Below, in pieces: positions 10,936 to 20,262 of a DNA stretch of 64,000 bases; positions within the stretch are counted from its first letter, which is position 1; every line of letters starts with the position of its first letter. The position numbers and the translations under genes are program-made. This DNA is from Osedax fenrisi. Lineage: Eukaryota > Annelida > Polychaeta > Sabellida > Siboglinidae. Below the pieces are notes generated by a model that made no database searches, was not told the DNA's origin, and saw nothing but the letters and a program-made list of their open reading frames with translations. The stretch is taken from contig OZ025242.1 in NCBI GenBank assembly GCA_964019155.1, positions 88,959,205 to 89,023,204 of the forward strand, given 5' to 3'.

Positions 10936-11793
10936 TAGGGGAAAGTAACCGAATACGGACACTCTCGGTATCTCAGAAACCATAAATCATACACAAAAAT
11001 GTGTAATGAATAAAATATTCATAATTATATAAATAGTCTAAACAATTATTTTTTATTTTTTAACTATTCAAAATATTGTTGATATATTATATAAACTAAT
11101 TTTTTTATTACGTTTTTAAATTTATGAAAAAAAATCTCAATTTAAAACCTTCTTAAGAGTATACAAATGTATCGATATAAAATATAAAACTATATTATTA
11201 AAAAATAAAGCATTCTAAAAATTATATATATAATTTATATATTTGTTATCAAATATTCATTAAGTTATAAGCATATAGATGTCATATATAAATTCATTTC
11301 ATGTCATATAAGTTCCTAATACGGACATCATATAACCAATCAGCTCGCAGCGTATGAACTATTCTGATTTTCATAATAATCCCGTGCGTTGTAATATTAA
11401 TATACAACCAATAAAGATAAATCTAATTTTATTATTATTTAGATACTTAAATTGTATTATTAATTAAAAAATAATAAATTAGAATAAGTTATTAATCAAA
11501 TTAATTATAAATAATGTAATTGTAATTTGTCTGATTAATTCATCAATACTATATAGTTTATCTAGTAGTATATAGGGTGTCCGTATTATAACACAGGGTG
11601 TCCGTATTCGAACATGGGTACCGAATACGGACACCCCCGTTATCTATGGAATGAAAAGATTAAATAAAATTTTAAAATCACAATAATATCTATAATAATA
11701 TAATATTAATATATTGTAATTTTTGAATAAAAATAATGAATCATAAAATGTTAAGACCATGTATTGTTAAAGTGTCCGTATTAGGTTACTTTC

Positions 11794-11798
<5 letters not shown>
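10936..11798. mobile_element. AGGGGAAAG-ended TIR element (GGACAC type), copy 1
   Basis: The left end is TA-GGGGAAAGTAACCGAATA and the right end is the inverse, TATTAGGTTACTTTCCAC-TA. The motif GTGTCCGTATTCG recurs inside: a central pair in inverted order at about 11573-11640 and single copies near 11320. There is no transposase. About 88 percent similar by eye to 54251-54893, and related in inverted orientation to 62001-62930. Likely a Tc1/pogo-type MITE with TA target. Confidence 0.75.
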
Positions 11799-11831
<33 letters not shown>

Positions 11832-12400
11832 TTCATAAATATAACTATTTAGTAGACATACCAATTTAAATGAAATATATAGTATTATTGGATATATGTT
11901 AAATAGTATTGATACATTTCGATGCTATATTACTTATGGATTATATATATAGTACATATATGTACATATATTGTATACAATAATAAAACGTTGTATTCAT
12001 AATTAATATATATATTTAATTAATTAATTCATATGTTTAAAAATAATTGCATATGCGTGTAATTTATTTTATAATCATAATTATTTGCAAATATTGAACA
12101 TATCTCAGACAATAGTAAAGTTCGAGTGAATGCTAGTGAATGCTAGTGAATGCAAGATGTCCATAAAAAATAAATCTTAATATTGTCTACAAAATCATAA
12201 ATTATACATAATATATATTATTTGTATATGTTTTTTATTATTCATTATTTTTTTTTAATAATTAAAATTTAATTATTATTTAATTATTAAATATATACAA
12301 AGATTACAATATAATTAATTAATATGTAAATGTTCAACTTCATGGTTATCTTTTAAAAAATGCCAAATGATTATATTCGACACTGTCTACCGAATTGTTA
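11799..12400. other. AT-rich intergenic DNA
   Basis: Nothing recognised beyond a (TA)n run and a short tandem repeat of GTGAATGCTA (three units, 12125-12153). Confidence 0.4.
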
Positions 12401-12680
12401 TAATATGACTATATACACATAAACCTATACATATAGTATATGGCTTATACATATATCTATAGTAATGCCTATACCTATACCTTTATATTAATACCTATAA
12501 TATACATATGCCTATAGGCTATATGATATAGCTATGCCTACACATAACTACACTAGATAAAGAAACATCATAATAGTTCAATTAGGTTTCGGATAGGTGT
12601 AATTAATCCATGAACGGCTTGATAAGTATTTAGACTGGGGACACACATTTGTAAAACTAAATTATTGTAAAGCTATCTTA
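12400..12680. repeat. Dispersed repeat blocks (CCTATA repeats and block C, copy 2 left part)
   Basis: CCTATACCTATA-type repeats and then GCCTACACATAACTA to GCTATCTTA match 8720-8960. Block C is cut at 12680 by the TIR element that follows and resumes after 14327. Confidence 0.7.
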
Positions 12681-14327
12681 AAGGGGTATCACACTACAAG
12701 TATTTCCGGAATTAATGTCCGGAAATGTTTTCTAGAAAGTAATTTGCTAACAAGTTATAGTTGGATACCCTTTAAGGGGATCCCGCACATAACACGAAAT
12801 TTGCTAATTTCGTGTATAAATATATAGGAAAAACATAGGTCTACTAAAAAAAATAGAACTGATATTCTATTCATTCAATTTACCTAATGTTTGTATTGTA
12901 TTCATAATAAACATGCATAGGGAAATAGAAAATTATTTTTAATATGATTATTTATTATATGATATATATCTAAATTAAAATTAACAATAATACAATTATG
13001 GTATTTCTATAGAAATTATCATTTTATACAATGACTACTATACATTTTAATAATTATCTCTCTATTTTACTATTCACATAATTAGGGAAAGTCTCCGATT
13101 ACCGACCCCTAAATGATTATTTGTAATAACTTATTCAATATTAAATATATTTATTTGAAATTTTGTAAATAGGGTAATATTATGGCAATGAATAATATGG
13201 ATATTTTAAATTTTTGATATAATTATATTTACAAGAATAAACAGGGGGTCGGTAATCGGATACCTGTTCCTAATACCGACCCCCTTCCCCTATTACCGAC
13301 CCCCTAAAATAATAGTGGTATAAATAATTTTAGTATTATAATATCCAATCAACATAGTTGATATTCATAAATATAATTAATTATAACATGCACGCAATTA
13401 TTTGTTATTGAATTTATGTTTTAATAGTAATATTAAATTTAAATTTAAACTTTATAGTAATTATATTAAAATATTAATAATGTAATTTAGGGGGTCGGTA
13501 TTAGGAAAATCATATGGGTTGCTATAATTAAAATATTTTGGTTAATAGTTATTCAAATTGAATTATTTATATAATATTTATAAACATTTTATTGATCTAC
13601 AATATTATGCGCAGTATTAAGTTTTCTTTTAATTAATAAAGTATTCACAATGATTTAAAAAAAGTTATTATTCAAATATTTAAAAAGTAAAAACCGAATA
13701 TATCATTTTATCAAATAACAATTTTAGAATTGAATATTTTGTAAAACAATATATTTATTCATATTTATCATTAAATTGCTAACAGTTCATGTATATATAA
13801 TTTTTTGATCTCTCTTATAGTTACTGAGATACGAAAGGGGGGTCGGTAATCGGAGACTTTCCCCTAAATTCTATATAAATCAAAAATAAATAATATTATA
13901 ATTATAATAGTTTTTATGTTCTATATGTTTTAATACACACACCTACCTAGCGCGAAATAATTGTTCTGAGAAAACAGCGTTTGAAGTTTGACAGTATAAA
14001 AATGTAATATTGAATAGTATATAATAGCATTATCTTATCGTCAAAAAACACATCTTCATGCAATTTCTAGACTAAATTCATGTCTACTTTTTTTTACAGA
14101 TAATAAAAAACACTACAATAAGTATTATTATAGAATAAACAAAATATGAAAAAAAATAAATTAGCATCACTTTAAATGTGCTGGATCCCCTTAATGTTAC
14201 TATATTTCCGGCAACTTTCCGGAAAGAAAGGGAGTATCCCACTACAATTTTAGTTAACTTGCTAGAAAATCACTTTCTAACAAACATTTCCGGACATTAT
14301 TTCTGGAAATACTGCTAGTAGCCCCTT
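12681..14327. mobile_element. TIR element AAGGGG...CCCCTT, with empty-site evidence
   Basis: Both ends hold about 100 bp of inverted repeat rich in TTTCCGG motifs (for example GTCCGGAAATGTTT on both arms). The uninterrupted sister copy at 8956 shows the target as CCTTA-TAAATT, so this element sits between duplicated TA dinucleotides (12679-12680 and 14328-14329). It has no ORF. It contains the separate nested element 13083-13866. A related but shorter copy is at about 48368-48630. Confidence 0.75.
13083..13866. mobile_element. AGGGAAAGTCTCC-ended TIR element
   Basis: The left end is TA-GGGAAAGTCTCCGATTA and the right end is TAATCGGAGACTTTCCCC-TA. The motif TACCGACCCCCT and its inverse GGGGGTCGGTA recur at about 13250-13310 and 13493. 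No coding region. It is nested in the element at 12681 and so is younger. A lone right end of the same family is at 55424-55456. Confidence 0.8.
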
Positions 14328-14381
14328 TAGAAATTAAATAATTAAAATGTATTATGACCTAACAATTATAATATTACACAA

Positions 14382-14600
14382 TTATGGGTGAATACCAGAA
14401 AGTTCGAACCAGGTAAACTCGTACCACTTTTGAAATAAAATTCGTACCACTTTTGAAGAAGATTCGGTCCAGTTTAAAATAATTCTATATTATGGGTTAA
14501 AGCATAAAAGTGATCCGAGTTTTCTTCAAAAGTAGTCCGAGTTTACTTCAAAAGTGGTCTCAGTTTACCTGGTCCGAGTTTACTGATACCCTTATGGGTG
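14382..14600. mobile_element. About 200-bp TIR element flanked by 9-bp repeat
   Basis: The direct repeat TTATGGGTG flanks the insert (14382-14390 and 14592-14600), and the uninterrupted sister copy (9015-9025) has a single similar site. Inside, GTACCACTTTTGAA is repeated on the left and TTCAAAAGTGGTC or TTCAAAAGTAGTC on the right, around a short centre. The outer arms share ACCAGGTAAACT. Non-coding MITE of unknown superfamily. Confidence 0.65.
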
Positions 14601-14651
14601 TGTTCAGGTGGTGCGCGATACGACGTGGTAGGAGTTTAGTTGTATGTAGGT

Positions 14652-14689
<38 letters not shown>

Positions 14690-14769
14690 ATATATGTGGA
14701 CGTAGGAACTATAGTTATATATACGTCATATACACACACACTCGTATTTCATACACACACACACAAACC

Positions 14770-14819
<50 letters not shown>

Positions 14820-15280
14820 GTTTAATATTACATTGTTATGTTTATATGTGTGTATGTGCATATATATGTGTAATACACATTGTGTATATATATATATGTA
14901 TGTGTATATATGTGTGTGTGTATGTGTGTATGTATATGTATATGTGTAAAGGTATGTGTATAGGTATGTGAAAAGGTAGGTATATAGGTGTGTGTGTGTT
15001 TGTATATAGCTATATAATACCGATATAAATACCTAATCGTATGGTAGATGTAATATTACGTGTGATTTGCTATGAACTTTAAATTATACATTTAATTATT
15101 TTACAATTATCGAATAATAATTTAACATTTTTATTTTATCATAGTGAATAAATAACGTAATTATAAATAAATTAAATATTATATAATACGAATTATTTGA
15201 TAGTAGAGTTCATAGTATAAACACACACGTATACACTTTATACGTATACATATAGGCAGTAGGTATACGACAGTAGTACA
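14601..15280. repeat. Block C right part, microsatellites, block A copy 3
   Basis: GGAGTTTAGTTGTATGTAGG resumes block C. It runs into (GT)n at 14655-14690, then (CA)n and (TA)n at 14753-14816, and then the block A copy from about 15005. Frames across the microsatellites give only dipeptide repeats. No gene. Confidence 0.7.
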
Positions 15281-15281
15281 T

Positions 15282-15930
15282 AGGCTGCGGAGTTTAGTTA
15301 GGAATGCAGATATAAGGGTGTGGAGTGTATTTGTATATTGAATATGCACCTAGCGATCGAATTATTAAGAATTTGTAGCTTAGAAATATATGAATAGGGG
15401 TATTGCAAATGATGAAATTCCAGTAGTCGAATAGGGGTAGGATGTAGGCAGAAGTTATAATAGTAGTAGTGGGTGTTGTTATTGAATGACGAATAAGGCG
15501 TAGTGAGTATAATTCATAGTTCGTTAACTTTGTGATATGGGAAAGTTTTCTATGAAAACTATCAAATATAATACTAATATTTTTTGGGTTGAGTACTTGA
15601 TAAGTTGTCCGTTAATATTGATCGGAGGAGGTGTTAGTAAATTTGTACTACGGATTTGGAGGTGAAGGAAGGTAACCTGGGTTTTAATATGATTGAAGAT
15701 GAGGGAGTTAAGTGGGAGTCAGTTGTTAATGGTAGTAATAGTAGAGGAGAGGATGTCAGGTACACATGTTTTATTGTACGTATATTATACGCAGGATATC
15801 ATCCGCATACGTATGGAAGCTGAATGGAGAATTTTAGATAAGGTTGATGATGTCAGTAAGGTAGATTTTAAAGAGTTATTGTACAATGACCTACACCCGG
15901 GAACACCATGTGTTTAGAGGCGTCACATTG
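15282..15930 (-). pseudogene. LINE reverse transcriptase fragment, second copy
   Basis: Colinear with 9600-10130. The minus strand again reads through CATACGTATGCGGATGATAT (the YADD box, about 15799-15811) and, further down, degenerate RT sequence including a segment like DYWNFII before 15410. Many frameshifts and stops. It is a duplicate of the same CR1/L2-like LINE family and not an active gene. Confidence 0.6.
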
Positions 15931-16445
15931 TGATTAAAAGTGATGGGATATCTTAGACTAATCAATTATTAGTAATAATTATTATTAATAATAATTTATT
16001 ACCATATACTTTGCGAATAATAAGAAGATAAATCTATAATATATATTTAGTGATATCACTTTTTCTCTATTTATATATATTATATGTATATATATATATT
16101 ATATGTATACATATTGAATATAGTAAACGTATACGGGGTTGCATAATACAAATCAATGTTGTATACAATGATACTACAAAGACTATAAATCCCAGAAATA
16201 TAATATTCATAAAGAATACAATAATTTGTAGATCTTAAAAGTGGGGGGATATTAGATATTACATCCCCCACTTTTAAAGGGGGGGTCATGTCCCCCTACC
16301 CCCCTACATGTGTTACAAGATGTGGATAAGAACGATTTAGTGTACTAAAACTGAGGGGTTCGGTTTGTTATTATTAAAGATAGATATTTGTGTACAGTAT
16401 ATCATATACTGTATGTGTGAATGTAGGTACAATTACATGCATGCA
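15930..16445. other. Repeat-rich stretch with a G/C-run hairpin
   Basis: The hairpin at about 16216-16280 pairs AAAAGTGGGGGGAT with ATCCCCCACTTTT, and further G and C runs follow to 16305. It is probably a MITE related in style to 37142. The end (16330-16435) repeats sequence found at 10150-10245. No gene. Confidence 0.5.
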
Positions 16446-16960
16446 TGGGTTGCACTAAACAACCTAAATATAATATGGAAATCAAATCTTAGAGAAAACC
16501 TAAAAATAAACTTCTTCGGAGCTGCTGTAGAAACTGTTCTAGTCTACGGATCCGTAACCTGGACAATGACAGTAGATATGGAGAGAAAAACTGATGGAAC
16601 ATATACGAGGATGCTAAGAGCTATTAAAAACAAGCATTGGAATATACACCTGACTAACGAAGAACTATATAAGAACATCCCGAAAATATCTGACACTATT
16701 AGAAAACAACTACTAAGTTTCGCAGGACATTGTTGGAGAAGTAAGGATGAACTGGCTAGTGATCTACTACTATGGAACCCAAAACATGGTAAGAGATCCC
16801 GTGGCAGGCCCAGGAAATCATATATAGATCAGTTAAAAGAAGACACAATGCTTAAGATAGAAGAACTTCCGACTGCAATGAATGATAGAAATAAATGGAA
16901 ATTACGTATTATGAAATGCCGAGCAAGCTCGACCTGGTAAGGTGGTAAGGTAAGGTAAGT
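16446..16960 (+). pseudogene. 5'-truncated RTE-like LINE, RT C-terminal end
   Basis: The open frame WVALNNLNIIWKSNL to CRASSTW-stop (16938-16940) matches the last ~165 residues of the reverse transcriptase at 50304-52181 (AGHCWR, GRPRKSYIDQL, CRASSTW). The RT palm is missing, so it is a typical 5'-truncated insertion. It ends right after the stop in GGTAA repeats (to about 16958), the simple tail expected of RTE elements. No stops inside the remaining frame, so it is fairly young. Confidence 0.8.
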
Positions 16961-17440
16961 TTCAATTAAACGTTATAACGTTTGTAACTTGTCACGTTTT
17001 TCAGTAGTAGGTCCTATAATACAATGTGCACATTAAGTTTCGTTATAATATCATAGGATAGTATAAAGTATTATATTAATAATTGAAATAGAAAAATCTA
17101 ACTACTATACTATAGTATATATAATACCTATAGGTATTTAACGACCTATATTTAACCAAATACTAGTAATAATAATTAGAATATGAGAACCTATATCACA
17201 GAGCTAAATAGAAATTTCTCTCTAGCTCTATGACCTAGGTATATATAGCTATATCGATCACATTTGTATATATATATAAAAAACATGGAATAATATAAAC
17301 TATGACATAAAAAAATCAAAATCAAAATCAATTTTCGCAAAAAAAATTCATGACAAATTCATCGATAATTACAATTAATCCAATAATTCAAACATTTACA
17401 TTTATAAAAAAAAAATTATCTTTTCTTTTATGTTATAATT
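16961..17440. other. AT-rich intergenic DNA
   Basis: Nothing recognised except the short MITE at 17197-17232, which has its own entry, and a (AATCAA)n patch near 17317. Confidence 0.4.
17189..17240. mobile_element. 36-bp palindromic MITE, copy 2, with 8-bp TSD
   Basis: The core 17197-17232 begins CACAGAGCTAAATAG and ends TTTCTCTCTAGCTCTATG. It is flanked by ACCTATAT (17189-17196) and ACCTAGGT (17233-17240), an 8-bp duplication with two mismatches. It belongs with the copies at 3633 and 58590 and looks the oldest of the three. Confidence 0.65.
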
Positions 17441-17880
17441 TTCAACCTGACATTTATATAAAAATTGTTTGTATTACTCTTCTAGTAAAATAACTATGTT
17501 TACCCTTTAGACCTATATATAAAAATAACAAACTTTAAACAAATAATCATTTTATTCTTATTGACTTTTAGAATAAAATATATATTTTTTTTAATCCTTT
17601 TAAACTTTTATATAAAAATGATCCTCATTGTTTTGCTCTTTTCTTCTCAGTTATAATTTTAAACTTGACCTTTATATAAAAATTTAAAAAATCCTTACAA
17701 AATATTGTTAATGACTTTAATAAAATAATTTGTTTTTAACTTGACCTTTATATAAAAATAACAACTTTAAAAAAAAAAAAAAAAAAAAAATAATAATAAT
17801 AATGTTAATCTTCTTACTGCCTTTTATAATACAATATTTTGTTGTTAATACTTTTAGACTTCTATATAAAAATTATACTC
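17440..17880. repeat. Degenerate array of TTTATATAAAAAT motifs
   Basis: The core (C/T)TATATAAAAAT, usually preceded by TTGACCTT, recurs at about 17452, 17514, 17610, 17668, 17746 and 17862, with unequal spacing of 60-120 bp. A single related motif is at 8163. It looks like a decayed tandem repeat within repeat block B. The TATA-box-like core is probably accidental. Confidence 0.5.
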
Positions 17881-18480
17881 ATATAAAAAGTAATAAATAG
17901 TTATTTTATTTATATTCTAATGACATTTATTGAAAATTACTTTTTATCACTTTTGACTTCTTATAATTTTTATTTATATTTTTTTTTAAATCTTAGTTTG
18001 TTGTTGTTGTTCAGTATAGTTTCCTCATCTGTTTATTTATTATATTCGTATTATTATTTAGTATCGAAATTTAAATTATTTTAATGATGTTTTTGTATTT
18101 TTATTTTTTCCTACCTACACTAATTTTATTTATTTTTATCTTTTATTTTATAGTTTATTTAATTATTAAATGATGAATTAATCAATAACGAGTTGACAGA
18201 TATCACAATGTTATCATATTATACTTATATTAGTGTAAACAGGAAGTCAACCTTATTATTATTATATATATTTTATATTCCACAATATTCATATTCCATT
18301 ATATTTATATAATGAAATTAAATTATTTGATATCTGTCAACAAGTTAAATTAATGGTAATTGTCTCGACAAGCAGCAATGCTTCTACAATTACCCAGGTA
18401 CTTGTACCTAAATCTGATAATAATAATAGGTGTATATATAGGTACCTATATACTTTTACCTAAATCTGATAATAATAATA
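17820..18480. repeat. Dispersed repeat block B, copy 2
   Basis: Colinear with 8060-8700, with shared landmarks at ATTAAATGATGAATTAATCA (about 18163) and CTCGACAAGCAGCAATG (about 18364). It ends in AATAAT repeats and a (TA)n run that hosts the next element. Confidence 0.65.
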
Positions 18481-18485
18481 ATAAT

Positions 18486-18524
<39 letters not shown>

Positions 18525-18529
<5 letters not shown>

Positions 18530-19225
18530 GAGGGAAGGGGGTAGTGGCCGAGGACGTAGTAGGTTTTAGTGGCCGTTTTAATTAACGCTTAAATGGTGCT
18601 TTATAGGATAACAATTTCTATATACAATATTTAGATAATCAAAATATCTATAATATATACTATATATTATATACATTATATACTTATATATTATATACCT
18701 ACATTTTTTTTTTAAATAATTAATTAATTACTCTAATTTATCAAATTTTGACAAAAAAGATTATATATATTTATGCTTATTTATGATTAAGAGTATGTGT
18801 ATATATAATTAAATCATTGAATAAAATAAGGTGCGTAGGCACCTATGCATCATAAATATAATTATTTAATATTACATAATTAAAAAAATATAAATCGAAT
18901 ACTTTTCGAGACACCTATCGCATTTTCTGGTACTAGCGGCCACTACTACGGCCATGTCTTATTTTAGTGCTTTTTTTAATGTCTAATCAAACGTTTATAG
19001 TGTTATTGGGTTTATTTTTATACCTATTATTGGGTTAAACAAATCTATATATAAAAGTGAAATCACAGTATTCTAGAATTATATGATTTCTATAGAAATA
19101 TAGTTCTTAAAACTATAGTTAGGTTAATTCAAAAAAATAAGAGCCTAAAATTCAGTATTAATCGATATATTAGAAATCTTCTGAGGCATATTAATTACCG
19201 GCCACTACTCCCTTCCCTCCCCTAT
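18525..19225. mobile_element. AGGGGAGGG-ended TIR element
   Basis: The left end is TA-GGGGAGGGAAGGGGGTAG followed by TGGCC. The right end is GGCCACTACTCCC then TTCCCTCCCC-TA. TAGTGGCCG and GCGGCCACTAC recur inside (18543, 18575, 18937). No ORF. Same build as 5247, 10936 and 13083 but a different internal motif. It lies just upstream of the MPST-like gene. Confidence 0.75.
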
Positions 19226-19356
19226 ATATATAGTTTAATATTTAAAATATAATGTAAATATACATTGCCCATCGTAAACTAAAGGTACTTTGAAACACAT
19301 CTGGTATTTTAATGTTATATTGTTGATATTAAGTAAACGTTAAATGCATTTCAACT

Positions 19357-19405
<49 letters not shown>

Positions 19406-19722
19406 ATTTTAATTTTAATATACATTTGTATAAACAAGTTATTTATGGATATAATTTATATGTGAATCAGGATGTGAATTACAGCAAGGACTTATTTACA
19501 GCAAAGATTCTGCGAATTAGAAAGATTCCTTCGTAAAATCTTTGGTTACAGTTTCCAGTTGTTTATCTCTGGTTTATCTATTTATCTAGTTTCCATAGAC
19601 GCTGTATATTTTATATTATATTTAAAATTAAATCAATAATAATATAACCAATTAAATTGTTACGCATAATACCTTTCAATTATTCAACCACTAAAAATTC
19701 AATAAATTAGGTCATTTTGAGA
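19226..19722. other. Upstream region of the MPST-like gene
   Basis: AT-rich, with a (TA)n run at 19365-19400. It must contain the promoter and 5' UTR of the gene starting at 19723, but no clear core-promoter element could be picked out from the AT background. Confidence 0.4.
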
Positions 19723-19947
19723 ATGTTGTTTCGCAGTATTCTGTTAATTCAGAATAATTGTTATAGAATATTGAATAAAAGTGTGTTCTCTGTTTCTAAA
19801 AGATTTAAAATAACATCGACTAATGAAACACTTGTTAGTGCAGAATGGTTGAAAGAAAACTTAAAAAAAGAAGACAGCAATATATGTTTACTCGACGCTT
19901 CATGGCATTTAACAATTTTTGAAAGAGATGCTCTAAAGGAATATGAA
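19723..19947 (+). CDS. MPST: MPST-like exon 1
   Basis: 75 codons, from the ATG to GAATATGAA followed by donor GTAAGT. Encodes the presumed mitochondrial presequence and the start of rhodanese domain 1 (TLVSAEWL, CLLDASWHL). Phase 0 end. Confidence 0.88.
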
Positions 19948-20185
19948 GTAAGTATATTTATTATAAATATAATTATTATATTATTATTTAATAATTACGG
20001 TAATTATTATTGTATGCGTTATGTTTATTAAATAATATAATAATAATACTTATTATTATTATAATAATTATAATAATTATTTTTATAATAATAATTAATA
20101 TGGGGGGTGCACGAGTTGGGAACGGTTTTCAAAATGTTATCAGCAATTTTAAATTGAATTTAGGCGGCAGCGAACGCACATAGCG

Positions 20186-20262
<77 letters not shown>

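Noticed and set aside
14510..14971. 153-codon open frame
   Set aside because: It crosses a MITE, a (GT)n tract and a (CA)n tract, so it is composition-driven.
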